Assembly: GCA_907164885.2 (NCBI GenBank) | Contig: OU015490.1 | Span: 213,279,344 to 213,343,343 of the forward strand | Source of the DNA: Dolomedes plantarius | Lineage: Eukaryota; Arthropoda; Arachnida; Araneae; Dolomedidae | Reading direction: 5' to 3' | DNA length: 64,000 nucleotides | Shown here: positions 22,901 to 34,989 of the stretch, piece after piece | Position numbering within the stretch: position 1 is the stretch's first letter | Layout of the letters: every line of letters starts with the position of its first letter | Notes under the pieces: generated by a model | The model's input: the letters and a program-made list of their open reading frames with translations, nothing else | Database searches by the model: none | Told to the model about the DNA's origin: nothing | Program-made: the position numbers and the translations under genes

Positions 22901-25000
22901 TTCTTATGAATGGAGATGCGAACGCACCTCTTAGCGTTATCTTTATTTTTCAATTTTTTTTCTTGTTCTTACATACGTTTCTTTCTTTTGCTATTATTAT
23001 TATATATGTTTATTATTATTGTTGATTCAAATTGTTATTAATTAATTTCTTTTTGTAAATACTTAACGCATTTTAAATTAGACAATTATCTGTCGTTTCT
23101 TAGCCTTAACTTTAATCGAATGTCAATTGTCATGTCAATAAGAGAGTTATAACACATAATTTTTTTTCCTCTCTCGTCATAATTTTCCCTATCATTATAC
23201 TAGGGTTCTCTTTTATTTTTTGAAAAAAATCGAAATATACAATTTCTCTCCTTTCTTTTGCTTTATTACTCATCTCATGTTTCAAAAAATTTAGTTTGCA
23301 TTTTGTTTAACTCTAAAATAAGAAATCAAAAGCAAAATAAATTTACAATTTTGGACGTACTTCTAATATATCTTGTTTGGCGGACTGATCACCTGTCATT
23401 GTTGTTCGTATATATAGATTTTGCGTTCACTTTCTTTATTATAATATTTTCTTTTTTTTCTAACACAGTACATGAATGTATAAACAGGCATTCTACAGAA
23501 ATGTATATATAATGTGTGTATAATAATAGTAATATTATTAATAATGATAACTATGATGTGTTACAATATCATTAGATATTTGGTTGTTTTATACAAAGGT
23601 ATGCCATAATAGATAATCATTTAGATAATTAATCATTTTTTTCCCTCATTCTTTATGAATATAAGGGGACATTTTTATATTTTACATTAGAAGAGAATAA
23701 TGTCTTAATTTAATGACTACAATTATTAAATATACAGTTATTTTAATTTTAAACCTTTATACGACTAAGAATTTTTTTTGTACTGTCAATTCAAACATGA
23801 TTTGTAAGATAGACTTTACCCTAGCTCAATGTTGTTTACTTTTGGGTGCTTTCCTGGGCACCACAATTTTTGTTTAACCTTTCAAGTTGCTGTTTAAAGC
23901 TCTCATCATGAAGTCACATGAGTGATGTTGCTCTAGTAGCACAAGAACTTTAAAAATCTCCACATTGCGGCCGAGTTTTAAGGCAGCAGTGTCGTGTACG
24001 AGTTATTCGTCGAGTCATCGGGCGAGCGGTTCATAGCCACGGAGAGTGAGATTGATTGCAGTCTCCTACGTTTTACGACGATTTCTAGATTTGCTGAATG
24101 TGCGACAGTGTTTGTTTTCATCTACAGAGGGACGTGCATCTTCTTCATCTTCATACATGCCTGTAGTAATCGACAGCGGTGCTCGTCTCATCGACAGTGT
24201 CGAGCTACGGTTGATTATTCTTGCCCGTATGGTTTTTTTTTCTTTGTACACTATGATGTTTAATTGTTTCCAGAGCTCTTACTTCGTCGCACTCTCTTGT
24301 GCATCAGAGTGTTACCCAGCTCTTTAGGTCTTACGATGGCACTGTGGACGTTGCTGGAGTAATTCAACATGCCACGGAACATTTTCCCGTCCAAGAAACT
24401 GTGTTCAACTGTTCATCTATTAACTTCAGAATTTTCAGTTGTGAGTGCTGTCATTCAAGAACTATATATATTTAATAGAACATTTTCCTTCCAGTGGATT
24501 CAACGTTTAATACAAGTTTCCCTAAAAAATGGTTACTTGATGTTGTTTATCCCATTAAATATATACTCAGGACATTAATTATTTTAAAATTCATTTCTCT
24601 ATTTTAAACCATTATTTTTATTTGCACTTTATATTATATTATGATGCTTTAATTCCTATACCCATTTCTTTTGGCATTCCTTCAGCTCAGAATTAGTATT
24701 AATTACTTTTAGGTACAAAATGTTATTTAGGTTCGTTACCAGTATGCATATATGCTACGAGTTGCTTCTAGTAAGCTTATTTTAACATTGGTTATATCAA
24801 TTTTTTTTCAGCAACTCAGATTTTGTGTGTGGGCATTATTTATAATTTTATTGTACTCTTTTAATTTATTCATTCATATTTATGCTTTATATTATATTAT
24901 TACTGGATAATTTGCCCCTATATTAATACCTATTTTTTTTTAACACTTTAAGCACAAGTGTTACAATCAGGATTAATTTTGGAAAAGAAGCCATTTATCT
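19954..25000. other. Unassigned gypsy-internal or inserted sequence
   Basis: 19960-20700 is unusually purine-rich on the plus strand. 20717-20736 is a perfect 9-bp-stem hairpin (ggtggactc tc gagtccacc). 20900-23900 is AT-rich without a recognised motif. 23990-24400 has a higher GC content and overlapping open frames with Ser-rich segments (STEGRASSSSSYMPVVIDSG; elsewhere FRSYDGTVDVAGVI), not assignable to a family. 24620-24960 contains a rough duplication of about 260 bp around tttatattatatta. No gag was recognised. Confidence 0.45.
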
Positions 25001-25059
25001 TGGTTGAAAGTGTTAATTTTACTAAGATATTATCCTAACGAGTCTACTTTTACATTGAT

Positions 25060-26773
25060 TAGAATCACTCCATTGATTCAGCGACACTCATTCGGTGAAG
25101 ATATGTGCGAAGGAATAATCGAAACCCTCAGAACTCTCGAAAGACATAGTAGTGTTATCTGGATTAGGGAAGTACGAAGTCAAAACAAAAGGGTCGTTCC
25201 AACGGAAATTCAATTGGATGGGAAAGAATATTCCCTCACGTGGCACATCGTACCTACGTCGTGTTTAGAATTTCAGGCAGTAATCGGATCAGATATTTTG
25301 GAACAAGCCTCCGTCTTCTTCGACAAAGGAAAGTGTTGAGTTCCGTAAAACATGAAGATAAAACTTGGTTCATGCACACGCAAGTATACGAAGCGGAAAA
25401 CTGAAGACGAAATTGAAGTCAAACATGTTAGCAATCCTGAATAAGAAAAGAACTGTTTGAATTGATCTCCAACTATGAGCCAAATAAGACCGAAACGACA
25501 AACGTGTCCATGAGGATTATTTGAAAGATGACATACCGGTTTACCAGCCTGCACGTCGATTATCCTTTACCGAGAGCCAAGCAGTCAACAAGCAAGTCGA
25601 CGAATGGCTTGAACAAGGAATTATAAGACCAAGCTCATCCGAATATGCGAGTCCAATTGTGCTAGTCAAGAAAAAAGATGGCACCACTAGATTGTGTGGG
25701 ACTACAGAAAGTTGAATCGGAAATTAGTCAAGGATCGTTTTCCATTGCCGTTGATAGAAGACGTATTAGATAAACTCCAAGAAGCCAGGTGTACACTACG
25801 TTAGATTTGAGAAATGGATTTTTCCATGTCGATGTCAATGAAGACTGCAAACATCTCACCTCCTTCGTTGTTCCAGACGGACAATTCGAGTTCAATAAAG
25901 TACCTTTCGGCCTAAGCACTAGGCCCAGCGTATTCCAAAGATATGTGCACAGTATTTTTCGAGAACTATGCGAAAAGGTATTGTAGTAATTTACATGGAC
26001 GATTTGATAATTCCGGCAAAAGAGGAAGAAGAAGGTTTAGAAAAACTAAAGAAAGTGTTGAAAGTTGCTTCGAAGTATGGCTTGGAAATTAAATTGAGAA
26101 ATGTCGATTCCTAAGTAGAAAAGTCGAATTTTTGGGTCACGTCATCGAAAACGGAACAATACGCCCGTCAGTTGCGAAGACGATAGCCGTCAAGAAGTTC
26201 CCAGTGCCAACAACGGTCAAGCAGATACAAAGTTTTTTAGGATTAACCGGCTACTTTCGAAAATTTATTCCCGCGTACTCTAAAATAGCGAAACCTCTGA
26301 GTGATCTAACAAGAAAGACAATCCATTGTATTCGAACAAGCCCAAATTGAAGCATTCGAAAAACTCAAGAGACTATTAACTGAAAGTCCCGTTTTAAAAG
26401 CATTTTTCAGCAGGGAAAAGGACCGAACTACACACCGATGCAAGCCAACAAGGATATGGCGCTGTTTGCTCCAGGAAGCGGATGACGGAAAATTACACCC
26501 TGTTCAATACATTCGCAGAAAACTACTCCAGCCGAGGAGAAATACAGTAGCTATGAACTGGAAGTTCTTGCTGTTGTCACCGCTTTAAAGAAATTCGAAT
26601 CTACCTTCTAGGACAACATTTCAAAATCATAACGGACTGGACAGCTTTTCAAAAGACTATGGACAAAAAGATTTAGTTACTCGTATAGCGAGATGGGCAC
26701 TACTGTTGGAAAATTATGATTACGAAATTGTGCATCGACCCGGCCAGAGAATGCAACATGTAGACGCTTAAGT
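25060..26773 (+). pseudogene. Gypsy pol: protease end, reverse transcriptase, RNase H
   Basis: 25200-25335 reads as a retropepsin C-terminal half (YSLTWHIVPTSCLEF, AVIGSDIL). From about 25400 comes the RT region: QVDEWLEQGIIRPSSSEYAS, VLVKKKDGTTRLC, TTLDLRNGFFHVDV, FNKVPFGLSTRPSVFQRYV and the catalytic YMDDLIIPA near 25993. The thumb and connection follow (LGHVIENGTIRPS, FLGLTGYFRKFIPAYSKIA). RNase H has LHTDASQQGYGAV, EKYSSYELEVLAVVTALKKF and ends HRPGQRMQHVDA. At least six frameshifts are scattered through it. Reading stops at an abrupt junction with LTR sequence at about 26770, so integrase is lost. The sequence style matches gypsy elements I know from arthropods. Confidence 0.92.
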
Positions 26774-26935
26774 AAAACCTGAATTTACCTTCCTCGTAAC
26801 TTTGTAAATTGTAAATAGCGTGATGTCTTTTCTGTATGTGTTTAGAAGTAAATAAAATGTTAGTTTAGATATTAACCTTTTTCTTTCTTTCGTATAATTC
26901 TTTCCGTAAAGTTACTTACCCCTAGACGGCCGTCT

Positions 26936-26938
<3 letters not shown>
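26774..26938 (+). repeat. Truncated 3' LTR of the gypsy element
   Basis: Matches 17214-17378 of the 5' LTR with few differences (agtaaaacct, gtaaatagcgtgatgtcttt, cgtataattctttccgtaaa, ending gccgtctta). Its missing 5' 260 bp were lost together with integrase. The last bases merge into the following TA tract. Confidence 0.92.
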
Positions 26939-27095
<157 letters not shown>

Positions 27096-27096
27096 A

Positions 27097-27249
27097 TAGG
27101 GTGTCCAGGTTAAAAGTATGCAAAGTTAAGACTTATTTTACGGAACTACCCATTAGAATTTAAAAAATATATATTTAAATGGAAAGAACATGTCACCCAA
27201 GTTTTAATATGAATCATAGATTTCGACCATAGTATCATATATTTCGATG

Positions 27250-27250
<1 letters not shown>
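27097..27250 (+). mobile_element. Solo terminal fragment of the 27800-29120 mariner-like family
   Basis: It starts agggtgtccaggttaaaagt after the TA tract and continues with ggaactacccattagaattt, gaaagaacatgtcacc and atcatagatttcgaccatag. This matches the first 160 bp of the element at 27800. No second end is present before the next TA tract. Confidence 0.75.
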
Positions 27251-27287
<37 letters not shown>

Positions 27288-27295
27288 TCTTTATT

Positions 27296-27799
27296 CTCTT
27301 TTTCATGGGCTTTTAAGCCGCTACAATATCTATTATGTGGTACAGGTTTCAGTTCTATAAATACTGTTTAATATTTGCATGGATTTTATTTTCAATAATG
27401 GTAAATATTCCCTTGTATTCACCCCGTCATAATTCGGAGTAACCGTGTTAAACCATGAGTTTGAGTGTCTAAATCTGATATGTGCTATTATTGATGATCA
27501 TTTCCGACGGAATGCACGTAGCCAAAATTAGTCTCCATGCAAATATGTGATTATACTCTACCCACAAACGATGCATTGGAAATCGTCCATATTGTCTAAT
27601 ATACATGCTTCACTGAGGCATGTTTCCGAGTTCCAGTTACTCTAGTGGCCAGTTCAATACATTGGTGGACTTTTATGATGCGATTTCCGTACTGTGTGTG
27701 GCAGTTTACATAAAGCTGTAATATTTCCCCCCCCCTTCTTATAGTAATGCATTAAGCTTCTTCCTAAAAAACTAATAACTGAAACATAAGTAATATATT
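27296..27799 (+). repeat. Interspersed repeat X, copy 1
   Basis: About 500 bp aligned with 38990-39575. Shared landmarks are tattgatgatcat or tattgatgatcac, tatgcaaatatgtga, a gcaatgt/acatgtttcc segment, a ctgtaat(a/g)tttcccccc run and aaaactaataactgaaa. No coding potential. Both copies are bounded by TA-rich sequence. Confidence 0.85.
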
Positions 27800-29120
27800 C
27801 AGGGTATCTGGGATAAAAAGTATCGAAGAGGTTATGACCTTATTTTTACGGAACTGCCCATTAGAATTTTTAAAAAAAATATTTAAATTGAAAGAACATG
27901 TCACCAACATTTTAATATCAATCACAGATTTCTATCATAGTATCAGAGATTTCGCTGTGTGCAACCAGTTGTGGCACGACTAGCGTCTAAATCGTAATCC
28001 AGTTCTCTCCAAGTGTTTCGTAGCATATCAGGCGTTATTAGACTTTTTGCTTGGGGATTCATTAAGGGGACAATGGAGTTTCAAAATTGTGAAATTTGTC
28101 CAAAAATAAGATTTTTTCATTTTATTGAATTGTGGAACTACGGACGAGTAGTAACATTGTTGCAAAACAATATTTAATTTCTGTGATTACTTTCCTAGTT
28201 ATAGGCATTTGTATTTAACTATATATTATGTGGTTACTAAGAGCAATAAATTTAAATATGTTTTTCTCAAAATAAAATTTTCATGTCATAACGAATATTC
28301 AAACTGCTCCAGGCGCATTGCGAATTATCGTATTGCTTTGAAATTTAAGTTTATATACTGAACTGTATATGAAATATGTCTTATTGAAAAAAATTATGCT
28401 TCGTAGCGCAGAATTTCTAAATTTTGTACTTGAAAAGATGATTTATATAGTATTTGCGTAATAAAAAAATGTGTTTTGACTATTATTATTTTCTCTTTAT
28501 ATTTTAAATGAATGCTTAAAATAAGCAATAAGTTTCATTGTTAGTTTATATAAAGTATCCTGTAAATAAAAATTACCATATTATATGCAAAAAAAATGCT
28601 CATGGAACATTTTTAATTAGGCCATTTTCGATATAATTAATAACTTCCTAATTCATAAATTATTAATATTTCATCTTTAAATTTTAACCATTTTAAATAT
28701 CTATGGTACTACCACTTTTACATATCTAAACTGCTAATCACATATTCAAATTTCAAGCAAATCCATTCAAAACAAAAAAAATAGTTAGGTTTGAAGGTCC
28801 ACTGTCCCCTTAAATTCGTTGGTGTAGACAAAAAAAATTCAAACTGTTGAATGAGTTGAAGAAGCGTATCATTCAAGCAATTCGTGAAATAACTCCTGAT
28901 ATGCTACGAAACACTTAGAGAGAACAGGATTACCATTTAGGTCGTTTGTTGTGCTATAAAAGGGGTACGCATCAAAACTCTGATACAATGATCGAAGTCA
29001 TGATTGATATTTAAACTTGGTGAGAAGTTCTTTCTATTTAAAAATATATTTTTTTAATTCTAATGGGTAGTTCCATAAAAAATAAAACATGACATTTAAA
29101 AACCTTTAGCCCGGTCACCT
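27800..29120. mobile_element. Fold-back mariner derivative with nested MITE
   Basis: Arms 27800-28061 and 28814-29120 are inverted copies of each other. Each contains the terminal region (agggt...gg.ctaaaag; a/gcccattagaattt) and a piece of transposase C-terminus. On the plus strand near 28850 it reads LKKRIIQAIREITPDMLRNT, as in the element at 12621. The same coding piece appears reversed near 27985-28045. A separate 744-bp MITE (28066-28809) sits between the arms. Boundaries are good to a few bases. Confidence 0.8.
28066..28809. mobile_element. TTAA-flanked MITE, piggyBac-like
   Basis: Ends ggggacaatggagtttc and, reverse-complemented, ggggacagtggaccttc form an imperfect inverted repeat. 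TTAA is present directly outside both ends (28062-28065 and 28810-28813). The interior is very AT-rich and noncoding. TTAA suggests piggyBac-type mobilisation, though a TA-duplicating family starting one base further out cannot be excluded. Confidence 0.75.
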
Positions 29121-29764
29121 TTCCATTGAAGGCGAAAACACCATTATTACTTTAGAGCACACGTTTAGAAACGTATAAAATATAAAAAATGAAACTCACG
29201 TGGCGTTTACAAAAATTATACTGCGTACTGCAGATATTATTTGAATCTTATTACCAAGGCAATCACGAGAGCCTGAAATTCTTAAATTAGTTGTAATGCA
29301 TTTACTTGTAATTTTGGTAGCCTTATATGTATTAAACAATATTTTAATATTAATTTTATATAATATGAGGAGAATTGAACAGTGTTTCCTTAAATTTAAG
29401 CAGTAGGATCTGGTCTTATTCCCCTCATGTAGCACAAATATGACCGTAGCAATCCAACCAACCATCAAATACTCAAATATCTTATATGTACACTAAAGTA
29501 TAGAAAAACTATGGTACATATCTAAATCGTTCTTGGGACAACGGGTATTAAGGCCGATATCATGAAATGGACGTTACAGTCCACCCGCTGTGGCAGTAGA
29601 GACCTCACATTGAATTCCGATGTTCATTGTTGCTTCCTTTCGCGTAATATAATAGTATTTTAAAGGGTTCCGCAACAGACTGTCGCTCTAAAATGTAAAA
29701 TTGAGGGCGGTTAAATTTACGAGAAAGGTAGTATTATATTGCTACATATTCCGATGTATGATTC
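29120..29764. other. No recognised feature
   Basis: Includes a 90-codon minus-strand open frame (29196-29468) with no recognisable domain and ordinary AT-rich composition, most likely fortuitous. Confidence 0.4.
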
Positions 29765-29940
29765 CCAAGATGTGATATAGGATATTTCAGTATTTAAGCG
29801 TTTCATTTGTTATCTAAATGAGCACGTAGTTTTTTCTATTATCTTCTTCTAATAACCATTTATATGATATAATAATGATAATAATTTATTTATTTCTGCT
29901 AAAAATGTATTGAAAACACTTGAAAAAAATTTTAAAGTTG
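29765..29940 (+). repeat. Interspersed repeat Y, partial copy
   Basis: Contains cccaagatgtgatataggat, tttaagcgtttcatttgtta and ctgctaaaaatgtattgaaa, matching the start of repeat Y. Truncated at its right side. Confidence 0.75.
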
Positions 29941-30143
29941 ACAATTCATTAGCTCTCCGACATTCGAAAAACCGCCAAGTTTTAAGATAAAACCGCCAGC
30001 ATTTTCGAAAATATCTCCAAAGGACATTTGGCGATATTTTCTAGATACATTGTACGAGATAATGCATTGTTTTCTAAAGCCGTATAACAGCATATAAAGG
30101 GCATCAAAAGAAAACAATTAAGTACTGATAACAATTACGGACC
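29941..30143. other. No recognised feature
   Basis: A 61-codon minus-strand open frame here shows no known motif. Confidence 0.3.
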
Positions 30144-30222
30144 AATATATATATATAATTATATATATATATATATATATATATAAGATAATATATTATA
30201 TATATATATATATATACCATAC

Positions 30223-30261
<39 letters not shown>

Positions 30262-30310
30262 GATTATATATATATTATATATATATATATAAGTATATAT
30301 ATATTATATA

Positions 30311-30341
<31 letters not shown>

Positions 30342-30342
30342 C
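30144..30342. repeat. Imperfect (TA)n tract
   Basis: TA runs separated by short AA or TT phase shifts and occasional C/G, directly left of repeat Y. Confidence 0.95.
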
Positions 30343-30344
30343 AT

Positions 30345-31270
30345 CCCAACATACATCATAGGATATTAGCCATGCTTTCAGATTTTTTTAACGTTTTATG
30401 AATTTTTAACTATTGAGGAGAAAGTCCTTTTCAGGTATCTTGTAATAATAATATTTTATTTATTTCCGCTACCATGTTTCAAAAATACTTCAGAAACAAA
30501 TTTTATTAAAATTTATCTACCCATCATTTCTAAGGAGAACCTACCCCTTCAGAATACATTTCAACACAGACAACTTTATACATTATAAAACCATCGAAAT
30601 GTGATGTAGGAAAAGAAAATTTGCGGTTTACATCCAATAATGTAAAAAGATTCTTGAAACTCCTTATTCCTTTTGTTTTCGTCATAAATCTATTTAAGAG
30701 GGACGTTCAGAATTATTCAGTTGTTGTTGCCAGTAGGAAAAAAGAAAAGATTTTCTGCTCTCCCTAAACAAAAATAAGAGAGGTATTTATTATTTTTCTC
30801 GACATATTTTTTTCTGAATATTTCACGGAATAAAAAAATGGTTCAACGCATTATTCTGGAATAACAATGAGAATGCCAAAAGAAAGATGTAATCTTAGAC
30901 GACATTATACCTTAGATTTTTTAAATTGCGGCAAGGCGTCCAATTTGTGTATTTTTTTCCTTCTTCAAATACTTTTTAATTTAAGATTTCATTTGGAAAT
31001 TCTTTTTAGGAAATCAATAGCCATAAAAATATACTTTTTAAAAACATAATGTTTGCAACCATTTTACGGAGTGAAAGTATTATGTTGCCAAATTAAAAGA
31101 AATAAATAAATCCAGAAAAAACTAAAACTGTTCCAATAAATACTTAAGGGTACTCGAAGCGAATCATGGAGTTTTTTTTTTATGGATACTACACTTGTAC
31201 TAAAATATCGAGGGAATTTACCCATACGTCTTTATTAAATTCAAATGCCATGTAGGTCCGAGCTATTAAT
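30345..31270 (+). repeat. Interspersed repeat Y, copy 1 (about 930 bp)
   Basis: Aligns along its whole length with the reverse complement of 45780-46715. Landmarks in order: catcataggatattag, tacatccaataatg, cttgaaactcc, gtcataaatctatttaagag, ttattcagttgttgttgcca, ttttctgaatatttcac, ataacaatg, acttaagggt and attcaaatgccat. No open reading frame is shared between copies, and no terminal inverted repeat was recognised. Bordered by TA-rich sequence on both sides. The class of element is unknown. Confidence 0.88.
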
Positions 31271-31304
31271 TAATTATATATATATATAACGAAAATACTG
31301 GTAT

Positions 31305-31715
31305 TTGACGTACGAATACTTTAACTTTGTAGTGTACACGAAACACGACAATGTAGACGTAGCCAGAGTGGTAATACTTCTAATAAACGGTACAGGAGAT
31401 GGATTCACACATAGACACTTGAGGAAAGAACAGAAACACGATGAACACTTTGAAATATTTTATTCGATGGAAGCAAACTTCAAAATATCAGAGAAGATAC
31501 ACACAGATATACATAGTTTGAGTGACTTGGCACAAGCTGACGACATGATGTTAACAATAACGTCAATGGACAGCCATAGCTGTCCAGGCTTGAGTATCGA
31601 ATACGATTACATCCTAATGTATTTGAGCAGTACGCGGACAGCGAGCAAGGAAGTAATGAAACAGCGCCAAAGAAGTAGAGAGTGCGAAAATTCTCCGTCT
31701 CACTTTTTATGCTGA
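31305..31715 (+). CDS. Unrecognised 136-codon open frame
   Basis: The longest open frame in the window not explained by a transposon or by TA repeats. It starts MTYEYFNFVVYTKHDN and ends in a Lys/Arg/Ser-rich tail. Composition is less AT-biased than its surroundings. It lies just upstream of the BEL/Pao gag remnant in the same orientation, so it may be part of that element's LTR or leader rather than a gene. A short inverted repeat (gacagccatagctgtc) lies within. No domain, signal peptide or membrane segment is evident. Confidence 0.2.
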   Translation: MTYEYFNFVVYTKHDNVDVARVVILLINGTGDGFTHRHLRKEQKHDEHFEIFYSMEANFKISEKIHTDIHSLSDLAQADDMMLTITSMDSHSCPGLSIEYDYILMYLSSTRTASKEVMKQRQRSRECENSPSHFLC

Positions 31716-31899
31716 GTAACTTCTGATTTTGCCGCTAGGCTTAGAATTCTTTAATTGGTTGAACCCGATCACGTGGTATTCTTCAAAGGGAATCGAGATC
31801 ACGGAAGGTCTAAAAACAACTTTCTCGCACATGCGTTAAACAGAAATATTAGGTTATTTCGATTTTCGATTTCGTTTTTGAAATAGGCTGGGCTTTATT

Positions 31900-34800
31900 G
31901 AGGAACGTTATTGGTTCACGTTTCTGATTTATTTCGAGGCAGCTGTTTCGGACAATCCAACTTGACAGGAGCTCAAAAATTGCAGTACCTGAAGGGTGTT
32001 TTGAGGGGTGATGCACAAAGGGTTATAAATTCACTACCCATTTCTAATAGTAATTTCAAATTGCCTGGGACCTTCAAACCGAAAGGTACTTTAACAAACG
32101 GGAAATACTTCCTCCTGATGAAAAATTCATTAACATGACACCAATCCATAACGAATTAAGCACACAAATGTTAAATTTAATAAATTCAACGAAGGAATTT
32201 GTGAGGAATTTAGAATCTTTAAAATTCAAAATTGACCAAACTGCAGACACCTTCTTATGTTTTCCATACTATTCAAACTAGATTCTAATACTAGAACTTG
32301 GTTCGAAAGAATACTTAAAGTTGATGCAATACTTAAGTTAGATGATTTACTTCAATTCTTTCAACTCATGCCAGGTCAATCATGACAGCAAACCAATGTG
32401 CAAAGAGAAATGTCCAAAAAAGGTAACATTAGTTGCGTCGAACATACAGCCACACGTGTCCGCTCTGTCATAAGGAACATACCCTAAGTAAATATGATAC
32501 ATTCTCAAAAATGCAAGTTCAAAAGCGTTGGGAATTTTTAAATCAAATAATACTTGTTTCAACTGCTTAACACAATTTCACGACGTTCAGGCTTGTAGAA
32601 GTAAATTCAAATGCCACACGCGCAAAAAATCTCATCACACCTTGCTTGATATTGAAATTGTTTAGAGGAAGAGCAGTCAGGGAAATATGTCAAATTCAGG
32701 TGGCCTTTCTATAAATGCTCCCGTGTTTTCTCCTACTTCTGTTCCCGGAGCAAGTGGTTCTAACGAAACGTCCGAAATTCACGGAACGGTAGATATTACA
32801 TCTTGCATTTCAAATGTTGGGCCTAGTGTTCAATTCTGCTCTGCATAGCCGTCATTCGTGTAAGAGATATACGGGGTAATTATCAATTATGCAGTATGTT
32901 TACTAGATAGTGGTAGTCAGCGTCATTGATTTACAAGTGAGTCTATCGAAAGGCTGGGTCTAAGCAAACAAAAGGCCAATGGTTCGTATTTCTTGTTTTA
33001 GGGCTCCACAAGACACTCGAACAAATGGATTATCCCAATTCAGTTCAGTCCACATTTTCCATCTCAGAGTTCCTTTAGTGCTAACGTGTATGTGGTGAAC
33101 AAATGTGGGCGTGCTTCCACACCAAGAATTTGGATGCTTCATATTCTGAAATCTTTGGGGATCTCACTTTAGCTGACCCAACGTTTCACAAAAGTATCAG
33201 GGTCGATATTCTTTTTAGAATCGATCTCACACTACCATTGTTGAAGGGTCAGACGTTGTCGATGGGGTAGGAGTAAGCCCTGTTGCAATTCGGTCAGAAC
33301 TTGGTTGGGTGATAGGTGGTAGATCTTCGTTCGAGTCAAATTCTTCATGTAAATAATATTCAATTAGGGGTCGGATGATCAATTCATAAATTTTGGGAGT
33401 TGGATTCTGTTCCTCGATCAAATCCTCTAACTTCCTTAGAAGATATTGCGAGAGCATTTTAAAGAGACACATTCGCGAAATGAAGATGGCAGATACACAG
33501 TTAGGTTGTCATTAAATCATCTCCTACGCAGTTAGGGTAGGTAGATTGATTGGTATAGAACGTCATCTCAGGTCAGACCCGGAAAAATACCACCAATATA
33601 GACAGTTCATGAACGAATACTTTGAGCTTAATCACATGGAAGTTGTTCCAGAAGCGAGTATGGATATGCTATTCTTACTACTTTCCATCCACCATGCCCT
33701 GTACTAAGAGACTCTAGTAGTACTACGAAACTGAAGAGTAGTGGTTGGACGGATCCAGCAAAGACATCATCAGGTACATTCATTAAATGACCTCTTCATG
33801 ACTAGGTCCTCGGGTTCAACCAGAACTTTACCCAATCCTGAATTCAATTTAGACATTATAAAGTCGTGTCATGTGCAGATGTTGAAAAACTGTTCCGGAC
33901 AGATAAAATACACGAGAGATGCTGATTGGCAAACGAATTCTTTGGAGAAAATTCACCTGAAGTATGCTATTGCAGAATATAGTCTCGTCACTGTGACATA
34001 CGGGACCCGGGGGGGCCTGTGCACCATTCCCTCTACAGAAACTTTAAAGCAACTTGGACTTGACGAAAAAGAAGAGTACTCAATTGCATCTAAGGCAACA
34101 CTTCACAATTTTATGTGACGATCCTCTTCGGGGAGCTGCTACAAGGGAGGAAGCTATACAACTTGTAACAGAGTTGCAAGCAATGACGAGCAAGGGAGGC
34201 TTCCATCTTCGAAAGTAGCATTCAATGATCCTTCTATTTTTCGTGAAGTTTCAATCGACTCCCCAGAAATGATCCTCGTGCATCTAGATCAGGGGTTTCC
34301 AACTTACAAGTGTCCAAGGGCCGCAATCGAAAACACTTGTATCGTGGCGGGCCGCAATTTAATCAGGACCATAGCCAGGACTTTTTTTTCTTGAGGAGAG
34401 GGGGATTTGGAGGATTTGTGTGTAGTATGTACTATGAATTTTTAAAAATTCGAGGGTGAACCTCCAACAACGACCTTGATTATAACTGGCCAACTTTCGT
34501 TAAATTACTCAGACACACACAAAAAGGTCAAGTAGGAAGTGGGTATTTAAATAAGAAGTGGGTCAAATAAGAAATGAGGGGGGTATGAAATAGAACATGA
34601 GTGGACACCCTACTTTTCATGGAATTTGAGGAAAATCAATCTTTATTTGTAAATGAACAGCATTTGAAAACAATATAGAGTTTACAAAAGCATTTTTCGT
34701 TAACTAAGAATATCTAAATTGATGCTGCAAATTATTTTCCTAGAAGTATTCGCGGGCCGCAAAAAAAGGCACTGCGGGCCGCCAGTTGGAAACCCCTGAT

Positions 34801-34975
34801 CTAGATGACAAAGTCTGTAGTGTTCTGGGAGTCAAATGGTCACCCAAGCTAGATGTTTTCAAATTCGCAGTATTACCAGTTGAGATAAAGGATACTTATA
34901 CGAAACGAGAAGTACTATCTCAAATTGCCCTAGTGTTCTATCCGCTTGTCCCCATGTGTAACTTTTATGAAAATC
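31900..34975 (+). pseudogene. BEL/Pao retrotransposon gag-pol, broken
   Basis: Gag: LTGAQKLQYLKGVLRGDAQR (DUF1759 type, about 31960). Then a CPLCHKEHTLSKYDTF segment and CFNCLTQFHDVQACRSKFKC with HHTLL, the BEL zinc-finger arrangement (about 32455 and 32560). Protease: YAVCLLDSGSQRH with the active-site DSG (about 32900). Pol: SRSHTTIVEGSDVVDG, IRSELGWVIGG, then MTRSSGSTRTLPNPEF and YSLVTVTYGTRGG. The YVDD-type catalytic box is changed to a C-D-D form at about 34117, followed by LRGAATREEAIQLVTELQ. After the hAT MITE comes VLGVKWSPKLDVFKFAV with TKREVLSQIA. Numerous frameshifts and stops. It ends abruptly at about 34975 against the LTR element copy A, so RNase H and integrase are absent. Confidence 0.92.
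34290..34798. mobile_element. hAT MITE inside BEL pol
   Basis: Ends caggggtttccaact and agttggaaacccctg are perfect inverted repeats. The 8-bp duplication atctagat is exact on both sides (34282-34289 and 34799-34806), diagnostic of hAT. Sub-terminal sequences are GC-rich (gggccgcaa; gcgggccgc). The interior is noncoding. BEL pol reads on directly after the second duplication. Confidence 0.97.
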
Positions 34976-34989
34976 TTACTTCAAGAATG

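Noticed and set aside
29196..29468. 90-codon minus-strand frame
   Set aside because: No domain, ordinary AT-rich codons, and not supported by any neighbouring feature.
33227..33472. 81-codon minus-strand frame in the BEL region
   Set aside because: It is antisense to BEL pol; the plus strand gives the family motifs there.
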